Positions 11,136-22,000 of a stretch of DNA of 64,000 nucleotides are shown here, in pieces. Location of the stretch: the NCBI RefSeq assembly GCF_037126465.1, contig NC_088201.1:71632879-71696878 (forward strand), in the 5' to 3' direction. Each line of letters starts with the position of its first letter. The first letter of the stretch is position 1. The position numbers and the translations under genes were made by a program. The notes beneath the pieces were generated by a model. That model did no database searches, was not told where the DNA came from, and saw only the letters and a list, made by a program, of their open reading frames with translations. Source of the stretch: Ornithodoros turicata. Lineage: Eukaryota; Arthropoda; Arachnida; Ixodida; Argasidae.

Positions 11136-12258
11136 AGAGTCACTAAATAGGGAGCAGAGTAGCGACACTGAGCCACGCCGGCGAGCGAGACCGACATCTT
11201 GGGTCCGGCGCGGCTGCGTCGCCTAGCAATGGGACGGCGACCGCCCCCTTCTCCGCCGGTGAACAGCGCGCAGGCGAGCCACCTCGCAACAGAGGAAACC
11301 GGTTTTGGATGGAGGTGACTCAACATGACGACGCGTTCTTGAAACGAGAAACCACGTGACACGATCGGGGGGCCCAATCGCGGACACCGAAAGGCGGCTT
11401 CCGCGCGGAAAAGGAATGCGATAGTCTGTCCTAGAGCTCTGCACGCCGGGCTTGTTATTGGCTGTGTGCCCCGGGCCGGGCCGAGGCCGGGCCCGGGCCG
11501 TTAAAATGCGCCACCACCGCGGGCCGGGCCGGGCAGAGGCCGACAAATATGTTTCCGAGAGTCAGGGCCACGCAGGCTGGGCCACGCAGCTAATTCCACA
11601 CAATGGAGATGCATTAGTTCACATCATCATGCGCTTGCGTCATCCCTGTGCATATTTTGCAAAGACAAGCAAGGGATACTGCATTAGGCATGTGATTCGA
11701 CCCTCTAGAACATTCTGAAAGCCACTTTACATTGCTCCTGACTCCTCACGTATTTCATAATCACTTGGCAAAGCTTGGTGAGAGGGGTATGGACTGGGAG
11801 ACTGCTCTAAGGTTTGTCGACAGCATCCTCTACCTCCGCAAAATCTTGACAGTGTAACGATAACGCCCATGTCCGCGTACGTTCTGGATTTAATTTGGTC
11901 TGGTGCGGTTATGGTGTTAAACCGCCATCACGTGTATGTTGGTCTTCTCTCCTTATAAATTTACTGATCAATTTGTTTGATAATCGCCAGAAACGCGTAC
12001 GTCGCGGCTGGAAATACTATGCCGGGACCTACTCGCCGGGTCACCGGGCCGGGCTGGGCCGGGCTCTAGTTGCTTAGATTCCGGGCCGGGCCGGGCTCTA
12101 GTCACTGGGTCACCGGGCCGGACCGGGTCGGGCCGCATAAAAATATGAAGGTCCGGGCCCGGGTCGGGCCGGGCCATTTTTCGAAGCGCCCGGGCCGGGT
12201 CGTCCCCGGAAAAGCCGGCCCGTGCAGGGCTCTAGTCCGTCCCCTATTTAGTGACTTT
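11136..12258. mobile_element. Small P-like terminal-repeat element, split by a nested element
   Basis: Left end AGAGTCACTAAATAGGG and right end CTATTTAGTGACTTT are inverted copies shared with the P-element-like unit at 16498-22353. Inside are GC-rich subterminal sequences similar to that unit. With the nested 803-base element removed, only about 320 bases remain, so this is a MITE-sized derivative. Flanks AGTATACT and AGTATATA match at 6 of 8 positions. It lies within an outer inverted repeat (about 11080-11135 and 12265-12335, motif TCGCCACATG). Confidence 0.7.
11431..12233. mobile_element. GC-rich hAT-like element made of GGCCGGG repeats
   Basis: The ends are inverted (AGAGCTCTGCACG and CGTGCAGGGCTCT). 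They are bracketed by an 8-base duplication with one mismatch, AGTCTGTC at 11423-11430 and AGTCCGTC at 12234-12241. Removing it restores the right end of the enclosing P-like element, which then matches the end near 22310-22345. Both interior flanks consist of degenerate GGGCCGGGCC runs that give spurious Pro/Gly/Arg frames. Confidence 0.75.
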
Positions 12259-12365
12259 AGTATATATACAGATGGTTAGATACTAGTGCCGATGAGCATT
12301 AAAATGACAACCATGTGGCGACACCACACCAACCAGCTCACCAAATTTGTCCAGAAAAGTCGGAA

Positions 12366-12713
12366 TCAGGCAAGGTGTCCCCTGACTTCCATAGTTTGTC
12401 CGTAGCAGTGGAACTTTGTAAGGGGTACGGTATTGGATTTCATACCGTGGTGACAGTATTTGGGATGGCGTTCAAAGATCCTGATTTTACAAGGCGATTT
12501 GTGTAAATGCCTAATTTCCATGTGAATACTTTGTCTACTGCATGTATTTGCATGTCTTGGAGGAGCTGAATGGCGTGTCCATCTGTAGACGTGGTTGCCA
12601 TACACCGGGCTTTTTCTTTTTTGCTCTTCATCAATTTTATTGTAGTTTCCCTGTGTGGTGATTCCCCAGATTAGACAAGAATAGTACAGTTTGGGGTAAA
12701 TTAAGGATTTCAA
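12366..12713 (-). pseudogene. LINE reverse transcriptase fragment
   Basis: The minus frame has LIYPKLYYSCLIWGITTQGN followed shortly by a QKR segment. This is the conserved region after the reverse transcriptase palm in CR1/L2/Jockey-type proteins. The remainder is degenerate. Confidence 0.55.
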
Positions 12714-13306
12714 CTGGGGTAAACTGGTTTAGAATCGTGAACCCTCCTTTACTATCTGCAGCATGCTGCATATTATAAGCAAAACAAACAAAATAAAACT
12801 TGTACCCGATCCCTGCCTTGTATATGCTACATTTGGTTCCAAATCTTCCCCCAAAAAGTCATGCACTACAATTGTGCACATTGCTGTGACAACAATTAAA
12901 AAGTTACACCTATACGCGGAATACGCAGCTTCATTGTTCTGTGGGTGTTACAGTACTCCATTGGCATGGCTGCATTGTGAACAACACACGGAACTGTACC
13001 GTATTTTGATTGCGTAAACTGCAATTAGCTTCCATCCTTATTTTTCTTTGTTGCATAAATGGTCTCCTAGCAGCTGCATGTCACAACGTAATTCTCACAA
13101 GAGTAATCACTGTATAAATTATAGAGAAGACACTAACCTCGTCACGTCGAGATGCAACACTCCTGGAAGGTGGATTCATGGAAGGAACTGCGGACTTCCG
13201 TAGACCGATGTTCTTGGTACTCAAACACAGTTGCACAACTGACACAATTGGCAACAATTGGCAAAATCTGCGCTTCTCTACATCACTGTCAGGACACCCT
13301 GCAATA
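12714..13306. other. No recognisable gene
   Basis: No splice-bounded frame or repeat boundary seen before the hAT MITE. Confidence 0.45.
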
Positions 13307-13314
13307 CTGTCAAG

Positions 13315-13567
13315 CAGTGGCGTATCTAGGGTGTGGCAGGTGTGGACAGGTGCCATGGGCGCCAGGTGAACAGGGGCGCCATTATATGGTCGGGTGTAAA
13401 TGTGCCAGGTCGGGCACTCAACCTGGCACATTCATAAATGATCTAAAGCAGCCGCCATTAGAGAGGTTGTAGTGTGAAACCTAGTGCGGACCACACGAAA
13501 ACGCATCCCCAAGGACATCATGTTAACCATGTTGCCATGGGCGCAGGTAGCCCTAGAAACGCCACTG
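13315..13567 (+). mobile_element. 253-bp hAT-type MITE, copy 1
   Basis: Ends CAGTGGCGTATCTAG and TAGAAACGCCACTG are inverted. The 8-base duplication CTGTCAAG is perfect (13307-13314 and 13568-13575). A second copy of identical length lies in opposite orientation at 35159-35411 with its own perfect duplication. The CAG..CTG ends and 8-base duplication indicate the hAT superfamily. It has no coding capacity. Confidence 0.93.
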
Positions 13568-13575
13568 CTGTCAAG

Positions 13576-14042
13576 TCGCTACCGCCGCGTTTGATCGCGC
13601 GGTATCGGATGGAACCGTATGCCCGCCCAGAACTCCCCAATCGGGCGTACTTCGACGGCACAACCGAGAGGTGTCAAATGAAGTCCAACAGTGTGTCTCG
13701 ATAAGTTGGTCGGCTGTTCCCAAGGATATTCAAAAAGTAGCTAGAAAATACTCACAAACTCCACTAACACAGCGCGCTGAATCACGAAAATCGTCGTAAC
13801 TAGTTTCGCTTTCCACGGAAGTTGCTAATTGGATTATTGCAGTCATAAAACAGGACGCAGATGTCGAATTATGTGTATACTTTTTATTTCCAGACATTGT
13901 GACAACAGTATATTGACGTAGAAATGTCGGTCCATGCAGAAAGTTGTTGTTGTAGTGCTTGATTGTGTGACTGCATTCTGGGCGTTTGACGTCATCTCCG
14001 CGGTGTGTCCACGTGAGTTTTCTACTCGTATATTCAGAGTGT
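13576..14042. other. No recognisable gene
   Basis: Unique-looking sequence between two mobile elements. No supported frame. Confidence 0.45.
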
Positions 14043-14794
14043 GTCACGTAAGACTGACCAGAATTTTTATGAAAACCCTATGAGAGCAGCGTAGACGTTG
14101 TTTTTGCAGTTGAGTTCTACGGCCAGGCGGACGTCCTCTCGAAGAAAGTGTGCAACTACAAGATGACTAATTACCTAAAATTCATTAATTAACTTTTTAA
14201 TTAGGGGATTTCAGGCTAAAGAGAGATAGCAGATTGATAGACTATCCTCGTTGAACACCATTCCACGTTTAAAAAATCCTGAAACACGCACGTGCGCTAA
14301 AATATCCATCCCCGAATTTTGGTATGCAAATGACCCGAGATCGAAAAAGCGCGCCTGAGAAGCGCATCACCCACGCCGACGGAAGCTTATCTGGCCAGGT
14401 GAGCGGCACCTACTCCAATTATCTTCACCGCTCCAAATCACGTGGCCCTCTGACGTCAAATGAGCGCTGTACTTCACGCGTTCCCGGTCGCCGCGGTTTC
14501 GGCTCATTTGCATACCAAAATTCGGGTATGGATAGTTTAGGGCACGTGCGTGTTTCAAGATTTTTTAAACGTGACATGGTGTTCAACGAGGATAGTCTAT
14601 CAATCTGCTATCTCGCTTTTGCCCGAAATCCCCTCATTAAAAAGTTAATTAATGAGTTTTAGGTGATTAGTCATCTTCTAGTTGCACACTTTCTTCCAGA
14701 GGATGTCCGCGTGGCCGTAGAACTTAACTACAAAAACAACATCTATGCTGCTCTCATGGGGTTTTCATTAAAATTTTGGTCAGTCTTACGTGAC
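14043..14794. repeat. Long foldback element, arms about 300 bases
   Basis: The left arm starts GTCACGTAAGACTGACC and the right arm ends GGTCAGTCTTACGTGAC. The arms match over about 300 bases, including GATGACTAATTACCT, with a central spacer of about 175 bases. A related single-orientation copy occurs at 42120-42790. It is probably a non-autonomous DNA transposon. No convincing target duplication was found. Confidence 0.85.
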
Positions 14795-15389
14795 GGACGC
14801 TGTATATGCGTAGGTCTCCTAGGTTTGACACTAAGTGTGGCAGTACCTGGGTGTACCGCAATGTTTAAAATTAGGGATTACGAAAACTAGAGGAGTTAAC
14901 GCATGGATTTTCGTATGTGAAGTTGCTTTCGTTATTCTATCGGCAGCCACTGCAGAAAACCCCCTCCAGCTTCTGGTCAGAGACCCCTTAAGGAGCGGCA
15001 GGTCACAGCACTCTAGAGCGTCCTGCTATCGAACAAAGACTAGTCATAGTTCTCATTGACATTTTGGCTCTAATCCTTCTAATAAAAATTTAAAAGACTG
15101 ACTAATTGATTTCATGTAATTAATACAAAACAAAAATAGTTTGATAATCGTCACCCCACAGGTAACACTTTGCAGTTCGTCTTTTTGGTGTGCGATGAAC
15201 CAATTTTTGTTTAAACTTTTTAAAAACCTAAATTTCTCGTGAAACACCCTGTATATTTCAAGAGGTAGAGGGTACCGTGCACAGCACCATACGCATGCAT
15301 AGACATCGTGGACGTGACAACACGCGTACAAAACAGGTGTTGAAGTGCTCTTGCATCTGTCTCTGCGCATTATTTCAGTCCATTATTTT
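14795..15389. other. No gene; possible transposon end near 15250
   Basis: The motif GTGAAACACCCTGTAT at about 15240-15255 resembles the terminal sequence of many arthropod DNA elements, but I found no partner end. Confidence 0.4.
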
Positions 15390-16035
15390 TGGGACGTCAT
15401 GTATTCGCTGTCCTCTTCCTCGCCAATGCACCACAGTGCATGCTTCTACATGACTACTGTGGGCGATGCTATGTCTTATGAGAGTAATCACGCGGTAACC
15501 GAACGTGGGTCAACAACCAGCAGGAAATGCTTTTGTCACACACGTAAAAATACGTGTACGGTTACGCTTCCTGTTTTCCGCACTCGAATATAGTGTAAGA
15601 GCCATCTGGCTCGGCAGAGTTACACAAGTACAATGTGGTACACAACCCACATTTTAGTACTCAATGAATGGAAACAAAATTAATAAACAGCAACGGGTTC
15701 CGTAGTCGTACGTAAATATCACATGCAGCTGGGGAATCAGCGTCCGCACGTGGGAAGTGTTCATAACAAGTTGCTGAGGTTGACAACCTGATTAAGCATG
15801 TGTGGCTAACCTATTTAACAGTGTTCATAAGTGAGCGAAAACTGACTCGTCGTGTGTTTGTGAGGCCTGTTGCAGAGACTGTACTGTGTGGACAATCAAG
15901 TGCGATGCTACTAATCAGTGTTTTAGCCATCACAGTTTATTGTCGTGGAGCATTCAGCAGCTCAATTGCTCAACGAACGGATTTGCAACGCTATCAAAAC
16001 ATTGGGAAGGTACGCATGATCTTACTTATTAGAGA
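15390..16035 (+). repeat. Inverted duplication, plus copy: lipocalin 5' flank and exon 1
   Basis: Matches the minus strand of 5745-4620 through upstream DNA and exon 1. Homology continues in pieces through intron 1, interrupted by foldbacks (about 16036-16410) and the P-like element (16498-22353), and resumes at 22362-22585 (matching about 4480-4262 minus). The two copies therefore form a head-to-head pair with their 5' ends about 9.6 kb apart. Confidence 0.85.
15905..16009 (+). CDS. Lipocalin exon 1 (signal peptide)
   Basis: 35 codons from ATG at 15905 to a GTACGC donor at 16010. Encodes the hydrophobic core MLLISVLAITVYC, a small-residue cleavage region, and a mature start with DLQRY. This ATG is preferred because the hydrophobic core starts immediately. 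An upstream in-frame ATG at 15800 would bury it, although the extension is partly conserved in the minus-strand paralogue. Exon ends in phase 0. Confidence 0.78.
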
Positions 16036-19000
16036 GTTAAATTGGTACACCGTACGCTATCGCCTTTGCGTACGGAAGGCATAGCACTGGTGGTTCTGCG
16101 CACTGCGCGAAGCTCTCTTTCTGCAGTGGGCGTGCGCAGAACCATCAACGCTATCCCTTTCGCACGAAAAGGCGATAGCGTACGATGCACTAACACGCTA
16201 TAATGTTCCGCTGGAGGCAACTTATTGTAAGGGAAGGTTGTAATTAGCAACGAGTTTTTGGTACATCGTACGCTATACCACCTTTGCGTACGTAAGGGAT
16301 AGGTTGGTGTTTCTGCGCACGCGCAAATCATAGAGCTGCGAGCATTGCGCAGAACCACCACGCTATCCCTCACGTGCGCAAGGGCGATAGCGTAGCATGG
16401 GGTTCGGTGCCGCTACACCAAATGTTCGGTGTAGCGGCACCAATACATGCGCAACACTGCACTAGAGGTTCAGAATGATGCAGCCTCGTCGTTCTAGAGA
16501 CACTAAATAGGGGTCAGAGTAATGACACTGAGGAACAGCGGAACCGCATCCGCCATATTGAGTCCGACACCGCAGCGCCCCCACGCGGAGAGCGGTCGAC
16601 CTCTCTCTGCAGCTGACCCCGTGCGCACGGGGCTCTTTTCTGTTGTTCGGCCAGCAGCATTTCGCATCTTGCCCTACGTTATAATTTGCGTGCTTGATTC
16701 GTGGTAGCGGCAACCCGCTGGGGTTTCAAGTGAATTTGCTGAATAAAGCTCAAATTAAAGTGGGGAGGCAGCAAAAATCCAGATTTATTCTTAGAAAACA
16801 ATAAACTACAACAATTAAATACATAAGTAAATAAAAATAAAAACAATAAGATAAATAAATAAATAAATAAACAAAAATAAATAAATAAAAATAAAAACAA
16901 TAAAATAAATAAAGAAAACACTAAAGAGATGACGCGTCTTAAATTCGTCTCTTTATTCTGGCTATGAACACAACTGATCAGATTATTTTATTGGTGTAAA
17001 CATTGCAATACAACTCATGCAGCTTGATGCAGATGCATGGAGCTTGACACCTATGTACAAACGCAAATAGAACGTGCAGGATATCATTGGAACGAAATTC
17101 ACTTCTGTTGGATTTGCGAGAAGTATTCATGATTCGCAGCAGACATTGAAACTGGTAGATAATAATAAAATTACAAGGGAATAATACCTCAGATGTTGGT
17201 ATGTTATGCTTCTCGACGATGTCTCTGAGCGTGTATACGCACTGGCCTCTAACGAGATGGGCTTTGATGTTTTTGAGGATATGTGGAGCATCTGCTAGAA
17301 AGTAAAGCTTGCGGTCTGTGCCATGTCCACACGGATGCGCGCAGGAGACGGCTGGCTGGTTACTGCGGGTGGCAGAAATCCCGCATTTCCACTATGGAGC
17401 CTGGTTGGAGGGACCCATGTCAGACACAACAGCGTCGACGGAGATACCGATTTCTTCGCACTTTGTGATGACGGCAAATACAATGTCTTTTAAGGCTTCT
17501 GAAGACACCGAATTCCCTGTAGTGAGTTAATTGCCGCGTGTTGATTCCAATGAAAATAGCTCATGCCGCATGAGTAGACTGATAACAGGAACATGAATGA
17601 ACGAAAGAATCAAATACCCGAATAATCATAGCCAATGGTCTGCTTCCACCTGCTCGACAGTCGTGCGAGCATGAAAACGAGGCCATGTGTTGCAAGACTC
17701 GTCTCATTAGCAGATGCAGATGCCCTGGGCGATGAAATGGTCGGTTGCTCAACGATACTTTGGGTGTTGGGATCAAAGTCCAGCCCTGGTGTCAGCTGCA
17801 TTTCATCCATGAGAAGCACGAAGCGTCGTTCGCAGGGCAGCATTGTTGATACCTTGCATGCGAGAGCTGATAAAAGCTCCTCCAGTATGCCTATATGAAC
17901 ATAGGAGTTTAATTGGTAACGTAAATGGCCATAACTGGTTCAGAATAAAGCGTTTTTTGTCACTATATCGTGCACTCGACTATTCCGTATTCGCAAGTTC
18001 GTGGCATGAAAAAGCGACGAGAGAAAAGTGATAATGTCACCTGGTCTGAGCTTGATATCTTCTATGTTGCTCTGAAGTGTGCGCTCGCAGGGAAGAGGAA
18101 GGTGTTGCTGTCTAATGTAGCATAACCCCTTCGGTCACATGCAAGGCGAATTTTCAAACTGGTTTTCAGAGTGGCATCGCTCCATCTGTTGCCCCGCATA
18201 TCCGTATTTTTGATGCATGTGAGCTGGTCTGGCGCCAGTTTTGTCCGTGGATCACCTGTAAAATCCATGTACAGTAAGCAACACACAAGCGACATACATT
18301 GTATGCTTGTTCTGTGAAGTAGCATAGACAGACAGCTGTAACTGTGCGTGCATGATGAAAAAGTGCTTACTACGAAGGGCGGAAAGCTCCTTCTCCTTCT
18401 CTTCTGTGCCAAGTTTAGCTTTCGCTGGAGCTCTCCCGTACGAAACTTCCTGAATAACCTGAATCAGACCTGAATCAGGGAACTATCCGGCTGATTCCGA
18501 CGGAATCCGGCACTGTTCAGGCACTATCAGGACATTCCGGCATAGGTCCAGCCGGATTCCGGACGCCGATTTCCTGAATCTGCCTGAATATCCCCTGAAC
18601 CAAACCGGAAGGACGTGGCTGATACTTCGTCGCCAACCGGGGTTCCCTTGACAATCTTTGAAAATATTTGAAGTGTGGCAATATATATTACGTAACATGA
18701 TAACAGAGATCCTCGATTATGTTGCCCTCGCAGTCTCGTATTATTAAATTATACGGTATGTAGCGTATCTACGAACGTTATCGACAGAACCCGCAAAACA
18801 TATCTTCCCGAATATAGCAGCAGCAGAAACGGAAATACATTCAAGCACTTGTCCGGTGAATAAATACTCGGGATCCCTCAACACAATGCACCCAGGAACA
18901 TTTTTCTGGAGCCACGCGCTGTGTACATTATTTCGAGATCCCGTGCATGGCCAGTCGAACCAGCGATGAGATGAAGTGACGGCAGGACGATCGGGTGAAG

Positions 19001-22000
19001 TGACCTTGGCAGCGCTGGATTATGTCAAGCTTATGTTTGACTAAAATAATTTTACAGTTGTCTACGACGTAAAACCACAAATTAGTATTGCTGAAATAAC
19101 TTTCTGGGCAGGGAAAAGGGACACCATACAGTCAATGCCGGAAATGCACGGTATGATATGATAATATAAAGCATAAAACATAACATAAAGCAATAAAGCT
19201 TAATGTATCTGGCTTATTTTTGAACTTTTTTTTTTAATTTTTTAGGAGGTAACATAACATGATAATACCGATGTGTTGCAGAAGTTTCCGTTTGGCTTCG
19301 AAACCACGAAACCACATGTACATTGCAGTCCCTCTGGACAAAGGTGTACGAGGAGATAAACTGGTTTCGACTTTTTAGGTCAGCGGGAAAGTCCAGAGCT
19401 CAATGGGAAGCATACACTGACCCTTCCCCTTCCACACCGCTGCTCCCTTCGGGCTGATAGGGAACATACTTATTCTTGGAATATTGTCAACGTCAGTAGG
19501 TCACCAGACCTCCGTAGTCATTTGAAGTGCTGGGCCCTCGTGTGAAAGAAAACGCTTTTCTGTGTGTGCTCCACATATTAACCTACAACACTGAAATGTG
19601 TACAGGTAGGGGAGTTAAAGTATTCTGGCAAGCAAGAAGAATATTTGATGAGTATATCTGGTAAGTGACCCCTTCATACAGCGTGTGTTTTGTGTGTGTA
19701 CGCTTTTTCCTTCATCACTTCGCGTTTCTTTCTTGCAGACGACAAGACTGCACTCCATTATGAAATGAACGTTTTAAAAGAAGAATGCGACAGGAATTTG
19801 CTTGCGCTTCCTGAGAAGGCTGTTTTGTGCATGTCGTGTCGTGCGTTCTGTGTTCCGTGCCATGCCGTCAATCGATAGGAACCAACTCGATCGCATCAGC
19901 GCTCTCTTGGATTACTACAAGACAAGCCCTCTCCTTCCAAAACGGTAAGTTGTCCTGCTATAAGTCTGCTGCGATTCCGTTTATGGACGTCTTTCTCTGT
20001 CTTCATGTGTGTACCTTATTTGCAGAAGTCACTCAGGCACACAGTGTAGGACGGGAGGAATGGAAGGCGTCGTCCCCGGTTCTACTGAAATCTATTGGGA
20101 CAAATGTAGTGAATTGAAAGACAAACGAAACCATGGAAATAAAATTGTCGACTGAATCTTACACTTTGTGTTCAATTCATGCATGTAGTATGTAAATGCA
20201 CGATAAGGGCGCATGGTCAAATAGCCCGATTTCAGGTTTCACACTAACTCTGCATGCATCTCTTGCTGGTCTAGTCACATTTTTGTTGTTCTCAAATAGA
20301 TCCACTGCAGTAAAGGGTTATAGCAAGCGAATGCATGCACCACCATGGATTCAGCATTTCTTCCGATTTTATTCAGGTGCTTTCCGTTTTCGTTCAGGGA
20401 TCCTCCTGTATTCTATCCGGGTATGATCAGATAAATGGCGAGTTTGTTCCGGTTACATCCAGTTTCTAGTTCAGGACCCATTTAGTCCCGGAATAAATAA
20501 TCGGAATAGATCCTGATACCCCATTCCTGAATAATTCCTGATAGTCATTCCCGCCCAATTTTGGGTTCAGTCCGGAATCAGGCCTGATCGGAGAAACTTG
20601 ATTGGTTTCGGATTCAGGAATTTTCGTACAGGCTACCACACGCAGATTTGCTGCATTCAGTGCTTCACACTCAGGCGCGGTTGGAGCAGCTGGGTATGCT
20701 GCTTCTGCCACATCTGATTGTGCATCACTGGACAGGAAGGAGGACAACAACAGGTTGCCTACAGTAGAGTCTAAAAATGAAATGGATGAGCTCAGGCAAT
20801 GCCACCAGAAAACACCGTGCCACATAGTTTACCATACCATTAAATGTTGGGTCGTCGTCACTATGAATGTCCGCTTGTGTGTCATTCATGACGACAGGAT
20901 GTTCACCAGTAGCATCTGTTACGTCCAGTGAAAAAAGAGAAGCCCTCGACAGTGTTGTGCAATGAATCCTCTGAGCACATTTGTCCTACGTCACCTGAAA
21001 AAAAGGTGGAATATATGCTCGATACTGAGAAAATATATATACACTGACTTAACAAAATAATAATTATATTTTACTTTACAGAGCTTTATTACAGATAAAG
21101 CTTTCTGGATAGCCTCACTTTGCAAGTTATTTAGTGACTGACTATTGGACCAGATATCACCACGCAACGACTTACGGTGCAAGTCAGCTGTCGTAATGCA
21201 CTTCACTGGGGTAAAGGTGTTTGGCGCTTGCATGGGTTCAACAACCATGTTCGTAGTGGGTGGTCGCGTGATAGGAGGTTGGGTGCAGTTCCATCTGCTG
21301 AAAGTTTAAGCAACAATGTTATGCAGTAGTGTCCGCACTTGTGGTGCTGTACCTTTGATAGAAACAGGCCCACCAGTGGTGCCCTAGCCATATATAGTAC
21401 ACCAACCTTGTTGACTAATGCTGGCACTTGTGATGGCTTCAGGAACATTATCCAAGGAGATAGAATGCACAGCATCATGGCATGCAGTACCTATAACATA
21501 ACAGTCACCAGACGCTCACGTAATCACGTACAGACTGCTTTTGAAAAGAGAGACAAGTACATGCCTCTGGCTGACACTGAACACATCCGTTTTTCGTATA
21601 CTTTGCATTTTGTAAACACACGTTTGCTTATCTTCATCGGCCGAACAAGTCGGTTGGTGCAGCAGCCAGATTGTAGGAAGCGCGCTCCATTTCAGTAGAA
21701 TGCGACCATCCGCCCTGTCTCTTTCAAACTGGTAACTCTCGAAGCGTTTCTGGAATTGTTTACAACGAGAGGACATCTGTATAGCGCCCACAACTGTTCA
21801 AGGGTTACGTTGTTATGAGTTAGGCTTAGAGTTATGAAACGTTAATGCTTCGATGAAGGTACACTGGTTGTTTGCAAACAGGCCAATCGTAATAAAACAT
21901 GAAGTGCATTTACCTCGCACACCCGTGAATTCGAAGTTGGCTTGAAGTCCTTCTTGTGAACTACTTCAGTCCATTGTCGCAGTAGGTGTGCTGAACTGGC

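Noticed and set aside
11223..12279. Pro/Gly/Arg-rich frames on both strands
   Set aside because: They arise from GGGCCGGG repeats of a nested element; both strands are equally open.
15600..15900. TATA-like TATTTAA at about 15809 as the lipocalin promoter
   Set aside because: The matching position in the minus-strand paralogue is GTTTAA and no initiator lies at the right spacing, so there is not enough support.
16679..16921. Minus-strand frame rich in Phe, Leu and Tyr resembling a membrane protein
   Set aside because: It is the translation of an AAAT/AAAC microsatellite.
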